A stretch of DNA of 64,000 bases from Coriaria nepalensis (taxonomy: Eukaryota; Streptophyta; Magnoliopsida; Cucurbitales; Coriariaceae). Numbering within the stretch: the stretch's first letter is position 1; every line of letters starts with the position of its first letter. A program made the translations under genes and the position numbers. Under the pieces are notes generated by a model. It was not told the origin of the DNA. It saw only the letters and a list, made by a program, of their open reading frames with translations, and made no database searches. Shown one piece after another: positions 12,451 to 24,665 of this stretch. The stretch lies in assembly GCA_027186245.1 (NCBI GenBank), contig CP114499.1, positions 6,949,001 through 7,013,000 on the forward strand, in the 5' to 3' direction.

Positions 12451-14523
12451 CACGTGGGTCAAGAGTTGCTTCAACTTAGAATAAAATGTCTTCACTGCTA
12501 AGAATAATTCGTGGTCTTGTATTCTCTCGAATCTCTCCCTCCCATATGGGTCAACACTAAAACCGACCATTTTGATTGACATTTCTTCTAATTTTATATA
12601 ATATCCGTACTTCTATAGATCACTAATCATATGAAGATAGTTGAAAAGTAGTGATTTGGTAAGTTGATTACTTAATTGTCAAGCAGTCATGATCATTACT
12701 TGCTTCCTTCGTAGCTCAAGTATAAATGTTTATTCCCAGCTGGCACCAGAAGTTTGTGGGGACAGACAAGAGGCTTTGAGAATTGGATCACGTGATAGGT
12801 CCACCGAGAACGTGGCCCACTTTTATTTGGGTACCGAACTGGGCCCACTTGTGGGCCTTCTTTCATTAATTACTATGGACCGCATGCCACCAGGCCTTGG
12901 GTTTACCAGGCGTAGGGAAAAAGTAGCTCTCTTTCATTAAAACTTTTCCGACGTGGAATTGATGAGTTGGCAAAAAGTCTTTTCCCGTACGGAAAGAGTA
13001 AAAGAAAAAAAAAAGGAAGGGAGGGAGGGGGGGTGGGGGGACGTGGGTCACGTGCGTGACTGGATGCCAACTCCTCATGTATCCCTTTGCTTCACATCCG
13101 CTATTCGGTCACGTGCGCCCGTGCACGTCCGTACAACAAATGTATGAACATATAATATTGAGGTTTATACTTTACATTTAAAAAAAAAAAAAAAAAAAAA
13201 AAGGCGGAGCAGAAATTAACAGAGCTGGGTCTACCTAAACTTTATTCCTTCTTTCTTTTATTTGGTAATTTTCTCTACGATTTTAGGGTAAATGTGAGGT
13301 GATGAAAAGACACTTCAGTAATTGAGTCATGTTTTAACGTTAATTATGTCGTGTTAGGTATCATGATTTGGTTTGACAGTTATTATATGTAGTTATTAGT
13401 GGGTGAAGAGAGACGGTTATTATGGTTATTATGGTTATGATAGTAATCTTGATGGGATCAAAATATATAATCTTAATTAAGGAATATACAAATGTATTTC
13501 GTTGATAAAATATATGTTATGCACGTGATTACAATAGTTATACATTATAGTTAATTAACAAATTTTAGTCATTTATTATCATATTTTCATATTATATATT
13601 TACAATTTAAAAAATAAAAGAAGGTAAAAAACCATGGACAAAGTCACGTGATTCGACCTTGGTTAAGGAATAATATGTGCCACTATTAACACTTAAACAG
13701 CACTCAAAGAACGTAATGGGTTTTTGTAATTATTACATTTTAATTGGAAAAGAAGCTAAATATAATTAATAGAGGAAATTAATAATAATAATTATTATTA
13801 GTATCATTATTTTTTTAAATATTTATTTATTATTATTATTTTTCCTTTATTTTTTGTTTATTATATTGGTGAATGCAAGGGAAGTGTGGTGGTGATTCAT
13901 GATTGTTAGAGGTGTGTATTCCAAGTGTAAAACCATATCTACTACATATTGCCGCCGACAATACGTAAACGTCCAGTAATGAGGTAAGAAAAAGGTAATG
14001 AGGTTATCTTATCCAACACTGTCTAATAATCCTATCCCTTACCACATACTACCTTTGATCAATACAATACAATACAATACAATACAATACAATACAATAC
14101 AATACAATACAATACGTATTACGTAACGCATACTTTAAAATTACTTTTCCGATATCATTCAAACTAACACAAACTTCCAAATTTTGTTTATATTCACAAG
14201 AATACAGACCGACGTCGTATTCATGCTGTCTAAAATTTAACATTCTCCGATAAGAATGTCCTGATTCAATATAATTAAGTAATTACTTACTTAGGTACTT
14301 AATTAATAATATAATAATTAGAAAGGAAGGAAGTGAAAAGACACCCAGGCGAGCGAAGACGTAGTAGAGTGGGAACTAACAATTAAATAAATAATTCAGA
14401 TATTATTTAATAATAATAAATAAATAAATAAGGTGCATGCAGATTAAGGCAAAGAGAGGAGAGAAACAAAACATGAAGCAGAGGGGTTTGGTAGATGGGG
14501 GGAGGTGACGGTCTGTCCACGTG
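12451..14523. promoter_or_regulatory. Cluster of seven CACGTG (G-box) hexamers
   Basis: Perfect CACGTG palindromes start at 12451, 12789, 13049, 13110, 13522, 13645 and 14518. G-boxes bind plant bZIP and bHLH factors (light, ABA and PIF signalling). They lie 1.1-3.2 kb upstream of the ACR4-like start codon, the nearest rightward gene, so they may be its distal regulatory region. The assignment to that gene is inference. Confidence 0.4.
14061..14115. repeat. (AATAC)11 pentanucleotide microsatellite
   Basis: Eleven uninterrupted AATAC units. Its reverse strand happens to be open and produces a spurious repetitive peptide. Confidence 0.95.
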
Positions 14524-14860
14524 TTGGGATCCGGCATGGGTCCGTAAGACACGCGTGTGTGCGCCACAACAATGTTTTCATTCCCAATCTACGTATTATT
14601 AGTCTATTCATCCATTGTCGACATGTCGACCTTAACCCACCAAGTAATCTCCCCCCCCCACCAATTTTCTATATGGTGTCTTTTGCATCACGCACTCACT
14701 CAATACTCATCTCTCCACCTAGGATTTTATTTATATAGATTATAGATATATGGAAACTGGTGATTTGGATTGGGATTTGATTAAGACATGAATAAATGGA
14801 AAATAATTTATACTCCTTCATAAATAAATGTATTCTATTGATCTAAATTTTATTTAAATA

Positions 14861-14864
<4 letters not shown>

Positions 14865-14898
<34 letters not shown>
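14865..14898. repeat. (AT)17 microsatellite
   Basis: Uninterrupted AT run of about 34 bases upstream of the ACR4-like gene. Confidence 0.9.
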
Positions 14899-14900
<2 letters not shown>

Positions 14901-15582
14901 ATCCAAGAAGAAACGGGAATCCGTGATTTACTGTTACGCTCCAGCAACCTTGGAAACGGTTAAAAAGGTAAAAACTAGAAAAGAAACAAAGAGGCACTAT
15001 TATGACAATTTTTGTAATTTTATGACAATTTTTTGGTTTTCTTTAATTATACCGCGCGCGTCATGAAATTAACGATAATTCAACGCGGGGAGCACTATTA
15101 TGTTTTTTTGTTACTAAAATGCGCCGGGTTGGTTGAGAATCTTCAGATTCACTTCTTTCTCTTCTCTCTCCGTTTTTAAGAGGAAAAAAAATTATGGGTT
15201 TTTTTAGAAACCGATATATACCGATTCAGGGGAGAAAAACTTAATTTGGAAACCCATGGAGAGTGAGAGAGAGTGAGAGAGAGTGAGAGAGAGAGAAAGA
15301 GATAGGACTCTGGACAGAGGGGGGAGAGAGTTTTTTATTTATTTCTTTATAAGTTGCCGGTTTTGGAGTATCTTGTCGGGACGTCTGATTTTACGGGAAA
15401 ATTGAAATCTGGGGCTTCGTTATTTTTTTAAGGAAACTTTTTGATTTTTTGTTTCTTTAATATTGTTTCCTTACCAAGACTCAAGAGAGATCATAGAGAG
15501 GTGCCCGAGATCTCTTTTTCCCTGTATATATATTTTGTGTTCCTTCTCTTTCATATCTCTCTCTCCCTCTCAACTGTGTGAA

Positions 15583-15603
15583 GAAGAAGAAGAAGAAGAA
15601 GAG
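15583..15603. repeat. (GAA)n microsatellite in the ACR4-like 5' leader
   Basis: About seven GAA units just upstream of the start codon. A GAGTGAGAGA repeat lies further up at about 15260-15302. Both are probably transcribed. Confidence 0.8.
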
Positions 15604-15633
15604 TTTTTTGAGCTTCCTTCTCAGAGATTAATA

Positions 15634-17896
15634 ATGGGTATTGTTCTGTTTTCTCATCTCTTTTCCTTCTGTTTTCTTCTGTTCTAGGTGTTTTGGATTT
15701 CATTTGTTTTAATCAGAGGGATTGCCTGCCTCTTTTTTTTGGGGGAGTTTTTATGGTGTATTGATTTATTTTCCCGGGTTTTGTTTGGGTCAGTTTCTGT
15801 TGCATCTAAGGTGTTCGATGAAATTACTCTGTTTTCATTAGCTCCTTTTTTCTTTTCACCTTTCTTATATCCCACCCCGTGTTGTCTCTAACTTTATTCA
15901 GTACTTTTTATTTCGTCTAATTTCAGATGTCAGCATGAGCTTTTCACATGATATGGATAATGAATATGAGAAACTCATTAGAAGGATGAACCCCCCAATG
16001 TAAGTACTCCATTTGTAACTTTCAATCTTCTTCTTGTCAGTTTGGAAATTAGCGTTCTGAGAACTTTTTTTTTTGTATGTTTATTTTTCTGTGTTCTAAA
16101 ACTCTGTTATTTTTTTCAGGGTTGTTATTGATAATGAAACCTGCAAGAATGCCACAGTTATAAGGGTATAATTTTTTCTTTTCTAATTTTTATTTATTTA
16201 TTCAATTATCTTGCTGCATTACTGCATAGTTATAACAATCACAACTGGGTTTTTAAATTTCTCTTCGTGTTTTTCTTATTTCAATGCAGGTGGATAGTGC
16301 AAACAAACATGGGATTCTTCTCGAAGTTGTTCAAGTTCTTGCTGATCTCAACCTCATAATAACTAAAGCTTACATATCCTCTGATGGTGGTTGGTTCATG
16401 GATGGTAAAAATCCTTTACTTTCCTTGCTCTAAACGGTTTTTATGAATTTTATGATCTTTTTTTTTTTTTTTTCAATTGAAATTCTAATCCGGGAAAAAA
16501 TTTCCATTCGCGATTCAGTTTTTAATGTCACCGATGAAGACGGAAACAAGGTTACTGATGAAGGGATTCTAGACTACATAGAAAGAGTAAGTAGCATTTG
16601 GTTTAAAACGTTTTTGGACTTGGAACTGGAATTTCAAACGCTCAAATGTACTGACCATTTATTCTTCTTAATCCTCAGTCTCTTGGCCCGAATTCGTGTT
16701 TCTCATCATCAATGAGATCTGTTGGTGTCAAATCCACTATAGATTACACAATAATTGAGCTAACCGGAACGGACCGGCCTGGATTACTCTCCGAATTAAG
16801 TGCCATTCTAACTGACCTCAAATGCAACATAGTAAATGCCAAGGTGTGGACCCACAACTCGCGGGCTGCGGCTGTCGTCCACATCACTGACGTGGAAACA
16901 GGGTCTGCCATTACGGATCCTGAGCGACTCTCTAGAATCAAGGGATTACTATGCAACGTACTTAGAGGTAGCGACAACAAAACCCGTGGAGCTAAGATGG
17001 TGGTTTCACATGGAGTCACTCACACGGAACGGAGACTTCATCAGATGATGTTTGCTGATCGGGATTATGAGTGGGCCCACAATAACAATGATGTCACATA
17101 TGATAAGCAGAGGCCGAGTGTTAATGTGGTTAATTGGAATGATAAGGATTACTCAGTTGTTACGATTCAAAGTAAGGATAGGCCTAAGCTTTTGTTTGAT
17201 ACAGTTTTTACTTTGACGGACATGGGATATGTTGTTTTTCATGCCAATATTGATGCCGTAGGACTTGAAGCTTATCAGGTGAATGTCATTACCCTTTTAT
17301 TTGTTGGGGAAATTGTAAATTTGTGGGTTTTTGTAATTTTGATGAATTTTGTGTGATGTTTTGCAGGAATACTTTATCCGGCATATTGATGGGTCACCTG
17401 TAAAATCCGAATCCGAGAGGCAAAGAGTTATACAATGTCTTGAAGCAGCTATCAGAAGAAGAGTCTCGGAGGTCTGTACACTTGTTTCTCGAGAAATTTA
17501 GTTATTAAATCACGCATTTATTAATCTATTTATGTTTCCTTACTTCAGGGGTTGAAGCTTGAATTATGCACTACGGATAGAGTTGGGCTACTATCTGATG
17601 TGACTAGAATCTTCCGAGAGAATAGCCTTACGGTTAGCCGGGCTGAAGTGACGACGAAATCGGGCAAGGCGGTAAACACGTTTTACGTTTGTGATGCGTC
17701 TGGATATCAGGTTGATTCTAAGACCATAAATTCAATAAGGGAAGCAATAGGGCAAACTATTCTCAAGGTAAAAGGTATTCCTGAAGATATGATAAAACCC
17801 AATTCTCAAGACTCTTCTCCGTCCCGCTTTCTCTTTGGCGGGCTTTTCAAATCCCGGTCTTTTGTGAGCTTTCGTTTGATCGGATTCTATTCTTGA
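15634..17896 (+). CDS. ACR4: ACT-domain repeat protein, ACR4-like, 8 exons
   Basis: Modelled as join(15634..15637, 15927..15999, 16120..16165, 16290..16404, 16519..16586, 16679..17278, 17367..17471, 17549..17896), 452 residues. The N-terminus [18 protein letters not shown] and LIRRMNPP match the ACR4 subgroup. Four ACT domains lie at about residues 36-115, 124-205, 262-335 and 340-415, each with the ligand-loop pattern ([36 protein letters not shown]). Plant ACR proteins resemble the ACT repeats of bacterial GlnD (uridylyltransferase) and are thought to sense amino acids; Arabidopsis has about 449 residues. Exon 1 codes for ATG plus one base before a leader-proximal intron; the next Met, at MSFSH, is an alternative start. 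The leader has GAGTGAGA and GAA repeats. The gene looks intact. Confidence 0.92.
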
Positions 17897-20180
17897 TTCT
17901 TTATGAACAATACTGTATCTCGCAACACAGGGAAATTAGAGTGAAACAGGTTCTTGCTCTGTACATTCTTCAATAGTGTAGGCCGGGTTCTTTGTATAAC
18001 CGTATCTTCATTACTTCTGGATCCAACTTTAATGTTGGATTGATCAACATCGAAAGAGTCTGTGTTTCTGTAATGGACCCACAGATCAAAACAGTTACAA
18101 CAGTGTATACAGTTTCTTCTTTCTCTTTTGGCTTCTATTAGTCTGGCTTTATTTTCCAAGGTCTACTGTTACTATTAGTAAGAAGGATTGGATAAGAACT
18201 TGAACAATCACTTTCAGAAAAAGACAGGCATGCGCATTTTATACATGGGTTTGGCTTGTGATCTGTGAACACATGTATCACATTTCATCTAATAAGGCAA
18301 GGAAAAAAAAAGAAAGAAAGATAGGCCTGATTTATAACAATTTATAAATTTATTTTTCGTATTTATAAATATAAAAATTAGTTTCTTCTGTTAATGTTCT
18401 TTAGTCCATTCTTTAAAATTTATTTTTCTTAAAACGGAAAAAATTTAATATTAGAAAAATATTTTTTAAAAATAACTTTTATTATTTTTATAATTATTAT
18501 AAAATTTTTATTAAAAACTAAAAAAGTTATTGGCAAATATCCAACTATTGGCAAACCGATTGAAAAATAATTTCCGAGAACACAAGATCGTTTGTTTTGC
18601 TGACATATTTCAAAGAACGCACCTTCCCATTTGGGCTCATTGAATAACAATAAAGAATTTCGAAAGTTGTTTAAAAGATAATTATGGGCAGATAAATCAC
18701 CTGAAGAATTCGAAGAAAACTGGGGGAAGACGATAAGACATATAACTTAGAGAGTCATAAGTGATTGAGTAATTTATTTATGGGTTCCTTTCAAAATTTT
18801 CTTGCCACATGGTGTGGTAATGAACTAGCTTTGGATTTTACTGATTCACAAAACACGATGTCAGATCATGAAAGTAGCATTATGAGGCATGCGGCTACGA
18901 AATACACTCACAAGTTACATAGTCCACTTCTAAGTGACTTTATAATTGGATATTACTAGTTAAACTTTGAAATGTCAGTTTTCCAAATTAGATCCTCGTG
19001 CATCTTCGAAATGATCTCAAGAGAAAGAAAAGAGAATCCCAATATCTTCAATCTTGATTTATCGAATATGGAGCTTGGTTGCAGTTGTGGTATGTTTAAA
19101 AACTAAGGGCATACTTTGCACACATGCATTGTACACACTACATCTGAAAAGGTAATCATCAAGTGATCCCATATATAAGAAGTTGTTATAATGAATGCGA
19201 GACTCGTCCAAATTTTCCTAAAGTTGAATCTCATCTTTCTGATAGTGAACGCATAAAAAATCCTACTTATGCCGCTTCGAAAGGAACGCCAACTCTAAGT
19301 TGTATAGAAAAGTTGAAAAAAAAAGGTCAAAGAATGCAGGCACAAGTAGCAGTAAGTAGTCCTATGGTTCTTTATGAGTTTTTCTTTTTAAATAAATAAT
19401 GACAAAAAAAAAAATTAATTCTTTGCATTGTATACCAATTACAGGTAGACCAAAAAAAGGCTTCTTCAATCTCGAATTCACCTGGGTAAAGATATATCTG
19501 GCAACATTCAACATACAAAAAACTAAGAGATAAACGAGCTACCTTTCAATCTGGGATATATATGCAAAGCATGCATTTCAACAAACGGGTGGTGTGCAAC
19601 ATTCAGCATACAAAAGTTGTCAGAACAAACGAAAAAAATAAAATGGAAACTGGACTAATTCCATCTCCCAGCTAGATTTCCAAATCAAATGAGTAGAACA
19701 CTTCTACAGAAAAAAAAAAAAAAAATTGATATCCACACACAAAAATGAACAAAATGTGTGAGAGAGAGACTCGAATTCCTATTCTCAACTCGAATGAAAA
19801 CGCGAGAGAATTACACTTCTTCGCCGGAATATTTCGTTGAGAGAGAAAGAGATTAACATGGATGTTGGATTCTTCGCCGGAGGATTTTCGTCCTCTTCTG
19901 TGCGAGAGGTGAGATATCGTGGGAAAAACAATGTCGTGCGAGAGAGGAGGGAAACAAAATATAGAAAGTCAGATTTTTTTTATTTAATGAAAAAACAAAA
20001 ATATAATTAGATGAGGTGTATAATACGTGGCAGAAATGATTATATGGAAAAAAGGGATTGGCTGAAGTAAAAACCTCATTTCTACACCACCTGTAGCCAA
20101 AGAAAACCTCCCTTCTGAAATTCTCATTCTCTCTCTTTTTTTTTTTTTTTTCAAAAACAAAATTTTCCCTTTTCAATTTC
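17897..20180. other. Intergenic spacer
   Basis: The first 250 bases are the presumed 3' untranslated region of the ACR4-like gene. The rest is AT-rich DNA without a supported gene. Small open frames at 18429-18650 (-), 18765-18959 (+), 19163-19399 (+) and 19853-20182 (-) have no family resemblance, and the last has a low-complexity Lys/Phe translation. 20180-20790 is the probable leader plus leader intron of the J-domain gene and includes a G12 run near 20412. Confidence 0.55.
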
Positions 20181-20799
20181 ATAAAACCCTAACCTAACGT
20201 TCCATCTTGTCAGACATAATCTCGCTCTCGCTCTTTACTTTCCATTTTCTGACAAGGGAGCTCCACGGATTCTTTTCCATATGGAAATGATACGGTACGG
20301 TTTTCTGCTTCGGATTGATTACTGTGCAATTGATCTTCTGCAAGTCTCGCTTTTTTTCTTTTCTTTGTTAATTGGTTTTGAAATTTGATTTTTTTTTATT
20401 TAAATTTTGGTGGGGGGGGGGGGGTTTCAGTTTTTTCCGTTCTATTTCTCGTTTGGTTTGGGCGTTTTGTTAGGGCCTGACCAAGATTTGCGATTTTTCA
20501 ATAATTTTATCTCTAGTTCAGAGAAAATGAAGCATTAGGCTTTGAAATTTGTGGTAGTTTTGATGAATCCCTGTTCAGTCAAAGTGATTTCTGTTTGAAG
20601 AGGTATTTCTTTTGCTTCAATGGAAGTATGGAACTTAGGTTATGGTATGTTGTCTTATGGCGTGGCTTGTTGGAAAATCTGATTAAACATGAGGTTTTCT
20701 TAGACTACGACCAGCTATTAGATACGTCTCCAATATGGAAATACTTATATGTATTGCTTTGTTTTGTTTCCTTTACAGGTTATGCAGAATTAAGTAGTG

Positions 20800-23333
20800 A
20801 TGGGAGAAGGGATTTTGAAAGGTCATTCCCTACCCAGAACTTGTTCGGGGAAGAGAATATCGAAAAGCAACTGGATTAAAGGGAGTCTTGATGACATTGT
20901 TTACATTGATGTTGATGTTGATATTGATAGATTTCATAATGTTATTATCATTGATGATATTGAATCTGGACCAGAGAAATTCCAAGGTTCTTGTGATCGC
21001 AGGAAAAATAGAGAAGTTGCGCCCGTCATCTGCGTGGATGATGATGATGAAGATGATGAAGATGATGAAGAGGGGTATTCTGGAATACGTTTTGTGGATG
21101 CAGAAATTGATAGCGATGCAAGCTCAAGTCGAAGATTGTCTACTAATTTTAAATTCACACAAAGAAATGTAGATTTGGATGATGATGAATGTCAGGTTCT
21201 CGATGAAAATAAATCTCCACTTAAGTTGTCTAAGTGCAAGCAAAAAGTATCTGCGAGAGAGCCTGCCAGAAAGTATTATAAGTCGAACGATGATTGCTGT
21301 GGGGGTTCTTCTGAAGGTGATTGTTCTGACTGTGAGCTTATTGAAGACTCTTCTGGAAAGCTCCATCAACAGTGGGAAAGGGCTTCTCTGAAAAGAAAAA
21401 CTGATGTTCGTGTTGATCTAGCTAGTGGTTCTGGCTCCCATGCTGATGTTGATGTAGAAAATAGGACAGAGTGGCATTCAGAAGCCCCACTTCATTCTAG
21501 TTCAAGCAATGCTGATTATGTGATAAAAGAAGCATTTACTAGTAATGACATAGGGGGTACCACTTTGAATACCAGGAGTGAAAGTCCTTTTATGGAAGCT
21601 GATGAAAATGTTGACCAGGAGGATACTGGCGGTGGTGGCACCATAAATTTTAGTGAAGAAGAACTAATATATCAGCAGTATCCCTTTGTATGGTCCAATC
21701 ACGTCCAAGAAGATGAGAATAAGGATGACTTGTCTAACAAACCTTCTACTAGTGACTTTAATGACTTGTCTAAGAAACCTTCTACTAGTGACTTTAATGA
21801 CGCAAAATGTGATAGTCATGGAGCTGCATTGAATTCCCTACAGTCCAAGGAAGCTGGTTTTGTTGTAAGTGTATCTTGTGGTGAGAAAAGAGATGGAGCT
21901 GTTTCTGGGGAGCCTTTGTTTAGTCAGTCACCTTCTATAGATAACCCTTTAGGATCCAATGAAACAACTTGTTCTCTAGAGAGAGAAAATCCAAATTCTG
22001 AGGAGATATCCTGTTTGAGAGAAGCACAGGAGAATTCTGCTGAACTGGATGGAGATGCTCAAAAGGGCAGTCTTCCTGCACCTGATGAAGGGGATATAAT
22101 TAATGAGCGAGAAAGACTCAAGGAGACAGATGAATACAGACGAGCGATAGAAGAAGAGTGGGCTTCCAGGCAGCTGCAACTAAAAATTCAGGTTTGGACC
22201 CTCATGACTCTTCATTTATTTCTGATAGGTATTGTGGTGGTATATGCACCCAATAATTATGAATATTTCGAAGCAAGCTTGCACTCTTGTACACCATGAA
22301 TTATTAGGTATTACTGATGTAACTGTAGTGAAGGTAGAGTTACCATGCATTATTCTGCAAAAATAAAAGTATTAAAACTCCACCATTACATTATTGAGAG
22401 TTGTCCACTTCGGGAGAACAGTTTGGGATTTTATTTGTTTTTTATTGTATCATTCATGCCACACCGTATGATATAAAGGAAAAAAAACAGATATTTCTGA
22501 ATATGTTGATTGCCTTGAACTGATATTGATTTTGAAATCAGCATTTGTTCTGACATTAATTTTACTTGGCCTGTTTCAGGCGGAGGAGGCACAAAGGCTG
22601 CGTAAGAGAAAAAAAGTCGAGAGTATGCGATTGCTAGACATGCAGAGGAGGCAAAAGCAACGTGTCGAAGAAGTTAGAGAGACACAAAAGAAGGTAAATT
22701 AGTTTCCCCTGTTAGTAAGTTTTCTTTCAAGTAGTCTTTCATCAATCAGTTTCATTTATAATTATTTCACTTCCTTATATATATATGTAGTTTTTGCTTG
22801 CCCTATGTTAAACCATTGTCATGCTTCTCAAGTTTGGTCATATGTAGAGTTCTAAAAATAATTCCATGATTAAATCTGCTACAGGATGAGGAGAATATGA
22901 ACTTAAAAGAGCAAATCCGACTTGAGATAAGGAAGGACCTTAATAAGCTAGAAACGACATGTTTTAACATGGCCTCATTGCTTCGAGGCTTAGGAATTCA
23001 AGTGGGATGCAGCTTATTTCCATCGCCACAGCAGGTAAGTAACAGCTAATAACTTGTCTATCAATAAATCTTCTAAAATCAAACTTGGTAGCAGCACATA
23101 TACGGAAATATCAAGGATTTTTAGAAAAACATGTAGCACAAGCTTACCTCCTTTTAGATCTTCTGGATTTATGTAATAAAGATCTGTTATGGTTTTAGGT
23201 ACAAGTCGCATATAAAAAGGCCCTACTTAAATTTCACCCCGACCGGGCATCAAGAACGGATATTCGCCAACAAGTTGAAGCCGAGGAAATATTCAAACTC
23301 ATTTCTCGCATGAAGGACAAATTTATTTTATGA
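20800..23333 (+). CDS. C-terminal J-domain (DnaJ-superfamily) protein, 4 coding exons
   Basis: Modelled as join(20800..22191, 22580..22693, 22885..23034, 23199..23333), 596 residues. Residues 1-430 are acidic and low complexity, including an Asp/Glu run coded by GATGATGAA repeats near 21040 and a duplicated DLSxKPSTSDFN motif (21727-21804). Residues about 430-530 are a Glu/Arg/Lys-rich coiled coil. The last exon is an auxilin-type J-domain end, VAYKKALLKFHPDRAS, with the HPD motif at residues 565-567. Such proteins stimulate the ATPase of Hsp70 partners. The layout of long acidic region, coiled coil and terminal J domain matches the Arabidopsis AT1G69060 type (from memory). The start is the Met of MGEGILKG; a leader intron ends at about 20778. 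The client is unknown. The reading frame is intact. Confidence 0.85.
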
Positions 23334-23835
23334 CTTCATGATATCGACAAAAATGGTATTTATACATTGTTTGAGCTCGATGCTTATGTTTAGGTGTCTT
23401 GATTTTCACGGGAATATTTATTTTTAATGATTTTTTTTTTCCTTCTTTTTACGCACTTACGATTCTTTCTGGAGCTGTCTCTGTTCTAGTTTCTTTGCAA
23501 GTGTGGAGTTGTCTCTATTATCTAATCGGTTGTTCTACCTAATGGATGGCTCAACAAAAATCCATAAAATTACTCCATGAAACTTTACACAAATTGTAGT
23601 CACAGTTTCATGTAACGTACATTCAATTTATATAAACTGCAGTCTCCACACCAAGTTTTTATGTATTTTATTACTGCCGCAGAAAAAAACTCAGTTTGTG
23701 ATTGAAGTCGGAATTTCACGCACAGTAAATTTGGGTTCCTTTTCCATACAAACGCACATCAATCAAGACTGACATAAAAAAGGGGAAAAAGGAAAAACTG
23801 AACTCCAATTCTTCCTCTTTCCTAAGCCAAGTTTG
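23334..23835. other. 3' untranslated region and spacer
   Basis: Between the J-domain stop and the TATA box of the next small gene. AT-rich, no coding signal seen. Confidence 0.6.
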
Positions 23836-23837
23836 TC

Positions 23838-23846
23838 TATAAAAGT
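23838..23846 (+). promoter_or_regulatory. TATA box of the small membrane-protein gene
   Basis: ctataaaag sits about 65 bases upstream of the ATG at 23906, spacing that allows a short leader of around 35 bases. Confidence 0.5.
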
Positions 23847-23905
23847 AACCCGATCCAATTAAACTTCCACATCTCAAAATACATGAACACTCATTGTGTC
23901 TGGAA

Positions 23906-24217
23906 ATGGGTTCTGTTGAAAGCAATCAGAGGTCTGGAAATGGCAGCAATTCAGCTAGTAGCTCAGAAGGTGGTGGTGACCGTGGCAGTGTCCAATGCCT
24001 GGATGGAAACCGTGATGCTTATCAAAAAGCTGTCGTGATAGGCGCTGTAGTGGCCGGAGCTGTTGCTGTTGCTGGGTGTGTTGTCGGTTTTTTGTCAGGC
24101 TCTGCTGGTTCATCCAGTGATAGGAAGACTATGAAAGCTCCTGGACAAGCCTGCCGCATTTACAGAGATGATTTTGAAAAGGACCCAGCTAGCTATTTTC
24201 GTAGGTTAAGGAAATAG
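23906..24217 (+). CDS. Small single-pass membrane protein, unrecognised
   Basis: Intronless frame of 103 residues beginning MGSVESNQRSGNGS. I do not recognise the family. The N-terminal 40 residues are Ser/Gly-rich. Residues about 42-66 (KAVVIGAVVAGAVAVAGCVV, then GFL) form a strongly hydrophobic Ala/Val/Gly segment that could span a membrane. The C-terminal 30 residues are polar with an ordered look (QACRIYRDDFEKDP, ending YFRRLRK). Support for a real gene: balanced codon use, a TATA box at suitable distance, and a position between two converging genes where Arabidopsis also has a small gene (AT1G69050, from memory, not verified). It could also be the last exon of a longer gene. Confidence 0.55.
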   Translation: MGSVESNQRSGNGSNSASSSEGGGDRGSVQCLDGNRDAYQKAVVIGAVVAGAVAVAGCVVGFLSGSAGSSSDRKTMKAPGQACRIYRDDFEKDPASYFRRLRK

Positions 24218-24660
24218 ATTTTGAAGGAAGTAGAAGGAATATAAACTGCTACAAATTTATATGATCACTTGCTAATATTGCATGCCCTCTGTTCTAGTGA
24301 TGAAAATATGTACGCAACTTCTGTTTCTGATGAATATAAAATACGTACGGCGTTGGTTTAGTTTCCTTGTTTAACTGTGATCAGGACTTGATTGTTACTG
24401 ATCCTGCTCTTTTGAACAAAATATTAAAAAATGCGACCTTAAAATTCAAGAATTTATTAAAAGAAAAAAAAAATTATTAAAATTAGATGCCTCATAATAT
24501 GACTGTCAAAAAAGTTGATAAGCAAAAAATTACACAACATTAGTTGCCCCGTTCGGATGTTTCAGTAGGAACAAAATAAACATCAAGAGCAGAGAGCTTT
24601 CTTCCATTAGAACGGTAACTTTGAAGAATTTGGAAGGTTTCTAACTTGAAATTTGTTGTT
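24218..24660. other. Convergent 3' spacer
   Basis: 3' untranslated region of the small membrane-protein gene and AT-rich spacer up to the end of the NOP14 relic. Nothing else seen. Confidence 0.5.
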
Positions 24661-24665
24661 AAGTT

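Larger units (their letters stand above)
8300..15500. other. Long intergenic spacer, no gene recognised
   Basis: About 7 kb between the gar2-related gene (reading left) and the ACR4-like gene (reading right). Open frames here, such as 8438-8650 (-), 10027-10269 (-), 12150-12368 (+) and 12689-12940 (+), are short, without family resemblance or splice support. The spacer holds poly-A/T runs (9307-9323, 13180-13202), a duplicated 18-mer gtgctacaacaagttgtt (about 9729 and 9761), an AT-rich inverted repeat near 11840-11935, a pentanucleotide microsatellite, and an unusual set of CACGTG boxes listed separately. Confidence 0.6.

Noticed and set aside
14049..14243. 64-residue minus-strand frame with repeated CIVLY
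   Set aside because: It is the translation of the AATAC microsatellite.
16744..17048. Open frames on both strands inside the ACR4-like gene
   Set aside because: Shadows of the large exon 6, which has four-ACT-domain support in its own frame.
19853..20182. 109-residue minus-strand frame
   Set aside because: Low-complexity Lys/Phe translation over the promoter and leader of the J-domain gene; no family match.
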